Shown piece after piece: positions 1-5,394 of a stretch of DNA of 5,394 bases. The DNA is taken from the NCBI GenBank assembly GCA_026989995.1, contig JALSIO010000116.1, forward strand, positions 1 through 5,394. Reading direction: 5' to 3'. The position numbers and the translations under genes were made by a program. How positions within the stretch are numbered: the first letter of the stretch is position 1; every line of letters starts with the position of its first letter. Under the pieces are notes generated by a model that saw only the letters and a list, made by a program, of their open reading frames with translations, did no database searches and had not been told where the DNA came from. Source of the DNA: Myxococcales bacterium. Lineage in GTDB: Bacteria; Myxococcota_A; UBA9160; JALSIO01.

Positions 1-1
1 C

Positions 2-1132
2 GCGCGTCGCTTCACGCGGAGCTTCGGCGAGCTCCTCCGCGCCACCGAGCGGATCCGCAGCGGGGACCTCCTTTCGGGCGTCGAAGCCCCCGGGCGCTCC
101 CGCCTGCACGACGAGCTCGAGGACCTCCGCCGCGGGGTGCAGGAGGTCACCGCCGGACTCCGGGACCTCGTGGCGCGCATCCAGCACACCGCCTCGGAGG
201 TCTCCGCCTCGGCGCATTCCGTATCCGGCGCCGCCGAGGAGCTGCGCACCAGCCACACCGAGCTCGCGGAGACTTCATCGGAGGTCTCGCGGGGCATGCA
301 GCGGCAGGACGAGCTGCTGCGCAGCGCCGCCCGCCTCGTGCACGACATCGCCCAGGCCGTGGATCTCAACTCCTCCCGCGCGCGGGAGGCCTTCGGCTTC
401 GCCGCCGAAGCCAACCAGAAGGCCCACGCGGGCGCCGACGTCTCGCGACTCGCCATCGAGAAGATGCGCACCGTCTTCGAGCGCATGGAGCAGGCCGGAG
501 CCCTCGTCTTCCAGCTCGAGGCCAAGACCCGCCACGTCCACCAGATCACGTCGCTGATCACGAGCGTCGCCCATCGCACGAACCTCCTCTCCCTGAACGC
601 CTCCATCGAGGCCGCCCGCGCCGGAGAGGCCGGCCGCGGGTTCTCGGTGGTGGCCGAGGAGATCCGCAAGCTGGCGGAGAGCGCCGGCCGCAGCGCCCAG
701 GAGATCGAGAAGCTCATCCACGAGATCGAGTCGGAGACCCATGAGGTGGCCGACGAGATGCGCATGGCGAGCCAGGTCATCGGCGAGGGGAGGGAGGACG
801 TCAACACCATCGCCCATTCGCTGGAGCAGATCCGCGCGGCCGTGGGGGAGGCGGCCGGGCGCGCGGAGGAGATCTTCCAGGAGGCCGACGCCCAGGCCCG
901 GGACGCCCAGCGCATGGTGCAGCAGGTCGACGAGCTCTCCGCGGGGGCCCGGGAGACCGCGGCCGCGATCGAACGGCTGGGGCGCAGCGCCGAGCGTTGG
1001 GGCGGCTCCGTGGCCTCGCTGGCCGCCGCCTCCTCCGACCTGCGGGCGCTCGCGGGGGAGCTCACCCGGGCCGTCGAAACCCTCCGCACGGGGAGCCCGC
1101 CCGGCGCTACGGCACGGGGGAGGCCGGTGTGA
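2..1132 (+). CDS. Methyl-accepting chemotaxis protein, 3' part (HAMP remnant + signalling domain)
   Basis: This is the C-terminal 376 residues of a chemoreceptor. The reading frame is open to the left edge, so the sensor region, any membrane segments and the true start are missing. Residues 1 to about 55 resemble the second half of a HAMP domain (ERIRSGDL, then DELEDL). The rest is a long Ala/Glu-rich antiparallel coiled coil. Its hairpin tip, at residues 193-214 of the fragment, has the hallmark [20 protein letters not shown] followed by [13 protein letters not shown], which contacts CheA and CheW. There are roughly 20 heptads on each side of the tip, so it belongs to one of the longer MCP classes. 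Residues 75-84 ([10 protein letters not shown]) match the receptor methylation consensus exactly, and Glu289-Glu290 match it partly. The C-terminus (ARGRPV) lacks a CheR-docking pentapeptide. A GTG at 137 is a possible internal start but would cut into HAMP, so it is not preferred. The stop overlaps the start of cheW. Confidence 0.95.
   Translation, partial: ARRFTRSFGELLRATERIRSGDLLSGVEAPGRSRLHDELEDLRRGVQEVTAGLRDLVARIQHTASEVSASAHSVSGAAEELRTSHTELAETSSEVSRGMQRQDELLRSAARLVHDIAQAVDLNSSRAREAFGFAAEANQKAHAGADVSRLAIEKMRTVFERMEQAGALVFQLEAKTRHVHQITSLITSVAHRTNLLSLNASIEAARAGEAGRGFSVVAEEIRKLAESAGRSAQEIEKLIHEIESETHEVADEMRMASQVIGEGREDVNTIAHSLEQIRAAVGEAAGRAEEIFQEADAQARDAQRMVQQVDELSAGARETAAAIERLGRSAERWGGSVASLAAASSDLRALAGELTRAVETLRTGSPPGATARGRPV
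1116..1123 (+). promoter_or_regulatory. Ribosome binding site of cheW
   Basis: The run GGGGGAGG, with core GGAGG at 1119-1123, lies inside the last codons of the MCP gene, 5 bases before the GTG at 1129. It supports 1129 over the in-frame GTG at 1141. Confidence 0.7.
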
Positions 1133-1617
1133 TCGCCCCGGTGGCGACGGCGACCGCGCTGCAGTTCCTCGCCTTCGAGGTGGGCGGGAGCCGCTACGCC
1201 CTCCCGCTGGCCGCGGTGGTGGAGGTCGCGGACTTCGGGCCCGTTGCGGCGGTCCCCGGGCTCCCTGCCGGGCTCGGCGGCGTGACCAACCTCCACGGCG
1301 AGGCGGTCCCGGTCCTGCACGCCGCCTCCCTGCTCGGCATCCCTTGGGAGGAGGTCCCCGACCCGGGGCACCTGCTCGTCATCGCGGAGCCGGGAAGCGA
1401 GGCGCTCCGCATGGCCATGCCCGTGGACCGTGTGATCTCGCTGGCGGAACACGCTCCCGGGCCGGCGGTGGGAGGGCCGGACGTGGTCGTGGAGCGCGCG
1501 TCCGTCCTCGGGCGGATCACGGCGATCCTCGATCCGGCGCGGCTGCTCGCGCGGGCGCGGGAACTGGTGCAGCAAGCGGCCGGCCCCCTGCCGGCCGGGG
1601 AAGGAGACTCGGTGTGA
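1129..1617 (+). CDS. cheW: Chemotaxis coupling protein CheW (divergent)
   Basis: This 162-residue protein matches the usual CheW length. CheW bridges receptor tips and the CheA P5 domain in the cytoplasmic signalling array. The sequence shows the CheW fold pattern: a first strand [17 protein letters not shown] (residues 11-27), the central motif [15 protein letters not shown] (51-65), and a later PVDRVISL (98-105). The central motif is usually GxxNLRG...PVIDL; here the Arg is His56 and the Asp is His64, so the protein is divergent. The last 20 or so residues ([15 protein letters not shown]) look like a flexible tail. The start is GTG 1129, which shares four bases (GTGA) with the MCP stop and has a good ribosome binding site. 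GTG 1141 is an alternative. Its position directly after the MCP suggests a dedicated receptor-adaptor pair. The family call is firm; it could be an accessory CheW if another copy exists elsewhere. Confidence 0.9.
   Translation: MIAPVATATALQFLAFEVGGSRYALPLAAVVEVADFGPVAAVPGLPAGLGGVTNLHGEAVPVLHAASLLGIPWEEVPDPGHLLVIAEPGSEALRMAMPVDRVISLAEHAPGPAVGGPDVVVERASVLGRITAILDPARLLARARELVQQAAGPLPAGEGDSV
1601..1606 (+). promoter_or_regulatory. Ribosome binding site of cheY
   Basis: AAGGAG lies 7 bases before the GTG at 1614, within the end of cheW. It is the best Shine-Dalgarno match in the window and fixes the cheY start at 1614 rather than the in-frame GTG at 1620. Confidence 0.75.
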
Positions 1618-1985
1618 AGGTGCGGGTGCTGGTGGCCGACGATGCGTCGTTCATGCGGGAGATGATCCGCGAGATCATCGAGCCCGAGGGCTTCGAGGTG
1701 GTGGGACAGGCCTCCGACGGCGTCGAAGCGGTGGAGGCCTTCGAGCGGCTCCGGCCGGACCTCGTGACCATGGACATCGTGATGCCGCGCCGCTCCGGCA
1801 TCGATGCGGTGCAGGAGATCCGGTCCATCGATCCCACGGCCCGCGTGGTGATGTGCAGCGCCCTCGGCCAGGAGACCCTGGTCATGGAGGCCCTGGCCGC
1901 CGGGGCCACGGACTTCGTGGTCAAGCCCTTCCGCCCCGACGCCGTTCTCTCGACCCTTCGCAAGGTGCTCGAGAAGGACGGCTAG
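1614..1985 (+). CDS. cheY: Single-domain response regulator CheY
   Basis: This 123-residue protein is a stand-alone receiver domain that takes phosphate from CheA and acts on the flagellar switch or another motility output. All catalytic residues are present: acidic pocket Asp9-Asp10, phospho-acceptor Asp54 (in TMDIVMP), Ser82 in the Thr/Ser position (MCSALGQ) and Lys104 (VVKPF). The switch aromatic position is Phe101. The wording ([44 protein letters not shown]) resembles the Thermotoga/Bacillus CheY type more than the enterobacterial type. That type commonly works with CheC/CheX phosphatases, and a CheC-like gene follows two genes downstream. There is no DNA-binding or enzymatic output domain. 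The GTG start at 1614 overlaps the cheW stop by four bases, and cheA begins six bases after the stop, implying coupled expression. Confidence 0.95.
   Translation: MKVRVLVADDASFMREMIREIIEPEGFEVVGQASDGVEAVEAFERLRPDLVTMDIVMPRRSGIDAVQEIRSIDPTARVVMCSALGQETLVMEALAAGATDFVVKPFRPDAVLSTLRKVLEKDG
1971..1978 (+). promoter_or_regulatory. Possible ribosome binding site of cheA
   Basis: GAGAAGGA at the end of cheY is 13 bases before the cheA GTG at 1992, which is longer than ideal spacing. No better match lies closer, so initiation may rely on coupling to cheY termination. Confidence 0.35.
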
Positions 1986-1991
1986 CCCCCC

Positions 1992-3644
1992 GTGGACCTC
2001 GAGAAGTACCGGCGGCTCTTCCTCGAGGAGGTCGCCGAGCACCTGGCCGAGCTCGGCCGGGCCCTCGCCGAGCTCGAGAAGGACCCGGCGGACGCCGAGG
2101 CCATCGACGCGGCCTTCCGGATGGCGCACTCCATCAAGGGGATGGCGGCCACACTGTCCTACGACGGGGTCGTCGCCCTCGCCCACTGCCTCGAGGAGCG
2201 GATGCAGCGCGTGCGAGGCGCCGGGTGCGCGGACTCCTCCGCCGACCTGCCGCTTCTGCTCCGGGGGCTCGACGCCCTCGAGGCTCTCGTCGCCGCCGTC
2301 CGGGAGGGGAACCCCGGGGCCCGGGCGGCGCCGGAGCTCCTCGAGGAGCTCGCCGGCGAGGGGCCACCGGTTCCGGAGCCGGACCGGCTGGCCGCGGCGC
2401 CCGCTCCCGCAGTGGCGGAGGGACCGGCTTCGGGCCTCGCCGGCGCCACCGCGCCGACTGCGGCGCGCACGCCCCGCGAGCTCCTGCGCCCACCGCCCAC
2501 GGTGCGGGTCCGGACGGAGACCCTCGATCGCTTCCTCGCCACCGTGGGCGAGGTGATCCTCACCAGCTCCCAGCTCCGCGCGCTCTCCGATTCGGCCGGT
2601 TCCGGCGATGCGGGGACCGAGGTGGTCGAGGGATTCGACCGCATGGAGCGCGTGGTGGGCGAGCTCCAGCGCCGCGCCCTCGATCTGCGCACGGTGCCGT
2701 TGCTCCGCGTGGTGGAGCCGCTTCCCCGGCTGGCGCGGACCCTGGCCCGGGACCAGGGAAAGCGCGTGCGGGTCGAGCTCGCGGGGGCCGAGCTCGAGCT
2801 CGACCGCTCGATTCTCGACCGCCTCTCCGACCCGCTCGTCCACCTGGTCCGCAATGCCGTGGACCACGGCCTCGAGCCTCCGGAGGAGCGCCGCCGCTGC
2901 GGCAAGGACGAGGTGGGAACCATTCGGGTCGCAGCGCGGCGCGAGCGGGAAGCGATCCGGATCGAGGTCCGCGACGACGGCCGCGGGCTCGATCTCGCCT
3001 CGATCCGCCGTCGCGCAGCCGAGGCCGGGCTGCTCCACCCGGATCTCGCCGAGGACCTTCCGGACGACCAGGTCGCGGAGCTCGTCTTCCGCCCGGGCCT
3101 TTCCACGGCTCGGAGGGTGTCGGAGATCTCGGGCCGCGGTGTGGGGATGGACGCCGTGCGCGCCACCCTCGAATCGCTCGGCGGCCGCGTGGAGATCTCG
3201 AGCCGGGCGGGAGAGGGCACCGCGGCCGTCCTCGTGGTTCCGGTGACGGCCGCGGTGCAGCGGGTCCTGCTGGTGGGCCTCGGAGGGGAGGTGGTCGCCC
3301 TGCCGATCGGGAAGGTCGAACAGGTGGTCGAGGTGCCGGCCCACGCGGTGGAGCGCAGCGGAAGCGAGCGCTTCGTCCTGCTGGAGGACGAGCCGGTGCC
3401 CGTGCTCGACCTCGCGGACTCGCTGCGCTTCGCGGAAGCCCCGCCCGCCGGCCACGCGCTCCTGGTCCTGGCGGAGGTGCGCGGCTCCCGGGCGGCGCTT
3501 CGCGTGGACCGGCTGGTCGGCCAGCAGGAGATCTTCGTGAAGCCGGTCCCCGAGCTCCTCTCGCCCCTCCGCGCCCTCGCGGGACTCACGGTGCTGGCCG
3601 ACGGAAGACCGGTCTTCCTCGTCGATCCGGCGCTGGTCTCGTGA
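1992..3644 (+). CDS. cheA: Chemotaxis histidine kinase CheA lacking a P2 domain
   Basis: This 550-residue cytoplasmic kinase autophosphorylates in trans and passes phosphate to CheY. Domains in order are as follows. P1 (HPt), about 1-105, has the phosphorylation site His46 in MAHSIKGMAATLS. An Ala/Pro-rich linker spans about 106-168. P3 dimerisation starts at TVRVRTETLDRFLATVGEV (170-188). The P4 ATPase has N box HLVRNAVDHGLEPPEER (284-300, Asn288), G1 box VRDDGRGLD (326-334), F box LVFRPGLSTA (364-373) and G2 box GRGVGMD (381-387), followed by GEGT (407-410). P5, the CheW-like regulatory domain, runs from about 420 to the end and contains RVDRLVGQQEIFVKPV. All catalytic motifs are intact. 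The length is short for CheA (about 650-670 residues in well-studied examples) because the CheY/CheB-docking P2 domain is absent. The start is GTG 1992, six bases after cheY; it places the first HPt helix at the N-terminus as expected. Confidence 0.96.
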   Translation: MDLEKYRRLFLEEVAEHLAELGRALAELEKDPADAEAIDAAFRMAHSIKGMAATLSYDGVVALAHCLEERMQRVRGAGCADSSADLPLLLRGLDALEALVAAVREGNPGARAAPELLEELAGEGPPVPEPDRLAAAPAPAVAEGPASGLAGATAPTAARTPRELLRPPPTVRVRTETLDRFLATVGEVILTSSQLRALSDSAGSGDAGTEVVEGFDRMERVVGELQRRALDLRTVPLLRVVEPLPRLARTLARDQGKRVRVELAGAELELDRSILDRLSDPLVHLVRNAVDHGLEPPEERRRCGKDEVGTIRVAARREREAIRIEVRDDGRGLDLASIRRRAAEAGLLHPDLAEDLPDDQVAELVFRPGLSTARRVSEISGRGVGMDAVRATLESLGGRVEISSRAGEGTAAVLVVPVTAAVQRVLLVGLGGEVVALPIGKVEQVVEVPAHAVERSGSERFVLLEDEPVPVLDLADSLRFAEAPPAGHALLVLAEVRGSRAALRVDRLVGQQEIFVKPVPELLSPLRALAGLTVLADGRPVFLVDPALVS

Positions 3645-4159
3645 GGCTCGGTCGGCGTCCGGCTGCCCGCGACACGGCGGCGCTCGTTCCCCTCGTGGGT
3701 CGCGGCAGCGCCGCGGTGGCGGACGCACTCGGCAGGCTCATCCGGGAACCGGTCGCATCCTCGGAGTCCGGGCCCGTGGAGGTGTTCCGGCTCGCGCCGC
3801 CGCCGGGGGGGCGCCTGCTCTTCGTACCCGTGGCGGGGGGGGCGGGAGGGGTGGTGGTCTCCATCGGCGAGGCCCTCGCCCGGCGGAGGCCGGCTTCGTG
3901 GCCCGCGGCACCGGCTGGGGCCGTCCAGGCGGAGATCGCCAACATCCTGGCCTCGAAGCTCCTCGGCGCGGTGGGGGAGGGACTCTCCGAGCTCCTGCTG
4001 CCGGAGCCCCCCGTCGCCCTCGCCGGCCCGGCTCCCCTGCGCGAGCTCGAGGGGCTCGGAGCCGTCCGGCCCGGCTCCTCCCTGGCGGCCGTGACGCTGC
4101 GCTGCCGCGATGGCGAGCTGCTCGTACGGCTCGGTCTCGTCCTGTCGCCTGGCCCCTGA
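3641..4159 (+). CDS. CheC-family CheY-P phosphatase, one active motif
   Basis: This 172-residue protein is assigned to the CheC/CheX/FliY phosphatase family, which removes phosphate from CheY-P. Residues 97-124 contain the signature helix: Glu98, then two residues, Asn101, then exactly 22 residues, then Pro124. This matches the family pattern E-x2-N-x22-P; the weaker upstream Asp/Ser position is Ala94. The text EIANILASKLLGAV resembles the second CheC motif. The first half has an equivalent helix (about 11-38, LVPLVGRGSAAVADALGRLI), but by my alignment the catalytic Glu and Asn are replaced by Pro and Gly, so only one site looks active. CheC proteins are usually about 200 residues, so this one is short. 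The GTG start overlaps the cheA stop by four bases (GTGA) with no clear ribosome binding site, suggesting coupling. The frame is open far upstream but that part is a shadow of cheA. It could equally be called CheX-like, so I give no symbol. Confidence 0.72.
   Translation: MRLGRRPAARDTAALVPLVGRGSAAVADALGRLIREPVASSESGPVEVFRLAPPPGGRLLFVPVAGGAGGVVVSIGEALARRRPASWPAAPAGAVQAEIANILASKLLGAVGEGLSELLLPEPPVALAGPAPLRELEGLGAVRPGSSLAAVTLRCRDGELLVRLGLVLSPGP
3805..3850 (+). repeat. G7 and G8 homopolymer tracts, G-quadruplex-like
   Basis: A run of seven G (3805-3811) and a run of eight G (3835-3842) lie in the CheC-family gene. The second is followed closely by CGGGAGGGG, giving four or more G tracts with very short loops on the coding strand. 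Both runs encode Gly-Gly, and the frame reads sensibly across them, so no frameshift is present in this copy. Confidence 0.6.
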
Positions 4160-4224
4160 GCGGCACGGCGGTGGGGCAGGGCGGTGCTCCCCCGCGCTCC
4201 AGCCATCTCCTACCCTCCGCGCCC
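4160..4224 (+). other. 65-base spacer between the chemotaxis genes and larB
   Basis: This is the only real gap in the window. It holds an imperfect hairpin (GGGGCA at 4173-4178 against TGCTCCC at 4185-4191, with a one-base bulge and six-base loop) but no T-run, so it is not a convincing intrinsic terminator. The 20 bases before the larB ATG are pyrimidine-rich with no Shine-Dalgarno. TACCCT at 4211-4216 fits the loose TAnnnT form of a -10 element and would place transcription starts at about 4223-4225, which would make larB nearly leaderless. No -35 match is visible. This reading is speculative. Confidence 0.35.
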
Positions 4225-4971
4225 ATGGATCGCGATCGCCTCCGGGAGCTGCTCGAGGCACACCGCCGTGGTGACGTCGCCACCGAGGAGGCACTCGAAC
4301 GGCTGGCTGCGCTTCCGTACGTCGACGTGGAGCACGCGCGGGTCGACACCCACCGGGCACTCCGACACGGTTTTCCGGAGGTGATCTACGCGCCGGGCAA
4401 GCGGCCCGCCCAGATCGAGCGCATCGCCGGAGCGCTTCGCGACGCGGGCCAGCGGGTGCTGGTGACCCGGGTCTCCGCCGAGCTCGCCGAGTCCCTGGGG
4501 GGTCGCATTCCCGGCGCGCGCTACGACGCGGAGGGCCGCCTGCTGTTGGTCGGCGAGGACCCGCCGGTGGCCGGCCGTGGAACGGTGCTCGTGGTCTCCG
4601 CCGGAACCGCCGACCTGCCGGTGGCCGCCGAGGCCGCGGGCGTGGCCCGGTTCCTCGGCAACCCGGTGGAGACCCTCCAGGACGTGGGAGTCGCCGGCAT
4701 CCACCGGCTTCTCGGCGAGGGCGAACGCCTTCGCGCGGCCCGGGTGCTGATCGTGGTGGCCGGGATGGAGGGCGCGCTCCCCTCGGTGGTCGGCGGCCTG
4801 GTGGACCGCCCCGTCCTGGCCGTGCCGACCAGTGTCGGGTACGGGGCCTCCTTCGGCGGCCTGGCGGCGCTGCTCGGGATGCTCAACAGCTGCGCATCGA
4901 ACGTGGCCGTGGTGAACATCGACAACGGATTCGGAGCCGCCTATGTCGCCTCGCTCATCAACCGGCTCTAG
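4225..4971 (+). CDS. larB: Nickel-pincer cofactor biosynthesis protein LarB
   Basis: LarB (248 residues here, normal family length) carboxylates nicotinic acid adenine dinucleotide and cleaves its phosphoanhydride, giving pyridinium-3,5-biscarboxylic acid mononucleotide and AMP. This is the first step of nickel-pincer nucleotide synthesis. The N-terminal part (1-115) is helical and then mixed, with HGFPEVIYAPGK at 48-59. The C-terminal PurE-like part has VVSAGTADLPVA (123-134), QDVGVAGIHRLL (152-163), VAGMEGALPSVVGGL (178-192), VPTSVGYGASFGG (200-212) and NSCASNVAVVNIDNGFGAAY (221-240). Cys223 lines up with the Cys shown to form a covalent adduct with the substrate in Lactobacillus plantarum LarB. 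ATG 4225 begins the conserved N-terminus. An in-frame GTG at 4171 would add 18 residues unlike the family and is rejected. There is no ribosome binding site upstream. It overlaps larC by 29 bases, which supports a lar operon. Confidence 0.95.
   Translation: MDRDRLRELLEAHRRGDVATEEALERLAALPYVDVEHARVDTHRALRHGFPEVIYAPGKRPAQIERIAGALRDAGQRVLVTRVSAELAESLGGRIPGARYDAEGRLLLVGEDPPVAGRGTVLVVSAGTADLPVAAEAAGVARFLGNPVETLQDVGVAGIHRLLGEGERLRAARVLIVVAGMEGALPSVVGGLVDRPVLAVPTSVGYGASFGGLAALLGMLNSCASNVAVVNIDNGFGAAYVASLINRL
4933..4936 (+). promoter_or_regulatory. Ribosome binding site of larC
   Basis: GGAG lies 6 bases before the ATG at 4943, inside larB. The larC frame has a stop at 4913-4915, and the ATG at 4943 is the only usable start between that stop and the conserved N-terminal motif, so this site decides the start. 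Confidence 0.6.
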
Positions 4972-5394
4972 CGCGGGTGGCCCGACCCTCCACCTCGACC
5001 TCTTCTCCGGGATCTCCGGGAACATGTTCCTGGCTGCGCTCCTCGATCTCGGCCTCTCCCGCCGCGCCCTCGAGGAGGATCTCCGCGCGCTTCCGGTGTC
5101 CTTCCGGCTGCGGATCTCGCGCGTGCGCCGCGGGGCGCTCGCGGCGCGCTATCTGCGGGTGGTGGTGCCGGCGAGCGCGCGACGTGCCCGGGGGCGGCAC
5201 TTCGCCGAGATCCGCCGGCTGCTCGACCGGGCGCCGCTGCGGGGTCCCGTCCGGGACCGGGCCCAGGCGATCTTCCTTCACCTCGCGCGCGCCGAGGCGC
5301 GGGTCCACGGCACGGCGGTGGACCGGGTGCACTTCCACGAGGTGGGCGCGGTGGATGCGCTCGTGGACGTGGTGGGGGCGGCCGTGGGCATGGA
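4943..5394 (+). CDS. larC: Nickel-pincer cofactor biosynthesis protein LarC, N-terminal part
   Basis: The first 150 residues of LarC are present; the gene runs off the right edge with the frame open. LarC is a CTP-dependent cyclometallase that inserts nickel into the thiolated pincer nucleotide, the last step of cofactor synthesis. Hallmarks are LDLFSGISGNMFLAALLDLG (18-37) near the N-terminus, FAEIRRLLDRAPL (87-99), IFLHLARAEARVHG (110-123) and HFHEVGAVDALVDVVGAA (130-147). The first motif normally reads GISGDM or GASGDM; here the Asp is Asn27. Residues 1-14 (Ser/Gly-rich) form a short extension before the conserved core because the gene starts inside larB. Translation is probably coupled to larB through the 29-base overlap and the GGAG at 4933-4936. 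Some LarC genes are split and joined by programmed frameshifting, but the relevant region is outside this window. Confidence 0.93.
   Translation, partial: MSPRSSTGSSAGGPTLHLDLFSGISGNMFLAALLDLGLSRRALEEDLRALPVSFRLRISRVRRGALAARYLRVVVPASARRARGRHFAEIRRLLDRAPLRGPVRDRAQAIFLHLARAEARVHGTAVDRVHFHEVGAVDALVDVVGAAVGM

Noticed and set aside
997..1128. Upstream extension of cheW from 997
   Set aside because: It lies within the MCP coding region and reads as Arg/Gly-rich sequence. The CheW fold begins after 1129, where a good ribosome binding site is present.
741..1613. Upstream extension of cheY in the same frame
   Set aside because: It is an Arg/Pro/Gly-rich shadow of the MCP and cheW genes. The receiver domain starts at once after GTG 1614.
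2790..2803. Palindromic GAGCTCGAGCTC inside cheA as an operator or repeat
   Set aside because: It encodes Glu-Leu-Glu-Leu with the codons (GAG, CTC) preferred all through the window, so codon bias explains it.
1853..3640. Long + strand extension upstream of the CheC-like gene in the same frame
   Set aside because: It overlaps cheY and cheA in another frame, and the translation is low-complexity Arg/Gly/Pro/Ala. The CheC-like sequence begins only after the GTG at 3641.
1194..3728. An 844-codon open frame on the - strand opposite cheW, cheY and cheA
   Set aside because: Its translation is rich in Arg, His, Gly and Asp with no domain, and it mirrors strongly supported genes. Such long antisense frames are expected in GC-rich DNA with G/C at third positions.
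4173..4191. Intrinsic terminator after the chemotaxis genes
   Set aside because: The stem is short and bulged and no T-run follows; G-rich and C-rich stretches form such stems by chance at this base composition.
2159..4360. A 733-codon open frame on the - strand opposite cheA, the phosphatase gene and larB
   Set aside because: It is dominated by Arg, Ser, Ala and Pro with no recognisable fold or start signal, and conserved genes lie on the other strand.
4958..5338. A 126-codon open frame on the - strand opposite larC
   Set aside because: It is opposite the conserved LarC motifs, and its translation shows no domain.

Overview
The window is very GC-rich (about 70% by eye), with strong G/C bias at third codon positions, and every supported gene lies on the + strand. 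It looks like a high-GC bacterial chromosome. Motility genes beside larB/larC would fit lineages such as Desulfobacterota, Myxococcota or their relatives, but nothing here fixes the taxon. No RNA genes, mobile elements, CRISPR arrays or phage genes are visible.

Positions 1 to about 4159 hold a compact chemotaxis operon: the 3' part of a methyl-accepting chemotaxis protein gene (HAMP remnant plus signalling hairpin), cheW, a single-domain cheY, cheA, and a CheC-family gene proposed as the CheY-P phosphatase. Three of the four junctions are 4-base GTGA overlaps and the fourth is a 6-base gap, so the genes are probably co-transcribed and translationally coupled. All four internal genes appear to start with GTG. 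They give a nearly complete signalling core: receptor, coupling protein, kinase, diffusible regulator and phosphatase. No cheR, cheB or cheD lies in the window.

After a 65-base spacer come larB (complete) and larC (5' part, cut by the window end), which overlap by 29 bases. They encode two of the three enzymes that make the nickel-pincer nucleotide cofactor of lactate racemase and other LarA-family enzymes. larE and larA are not in the window. The spacer may separate two transcription units, but no clear terminator or promoter is seen.

The points most worth a second look are: a CheC-like protein that keeps only the second of the two usual phosphatase motifs and carries G7 and G8 tracts in its coding sequence; a CheA without a P2 domain; a CheW with a changed NLRG motif; an Asp-to-Asn change in the otherwise conserved N-terminal motif of LarC; and the chemotaxis/nickel-pincer neighbourhood. 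I see no convincing wholly new system.
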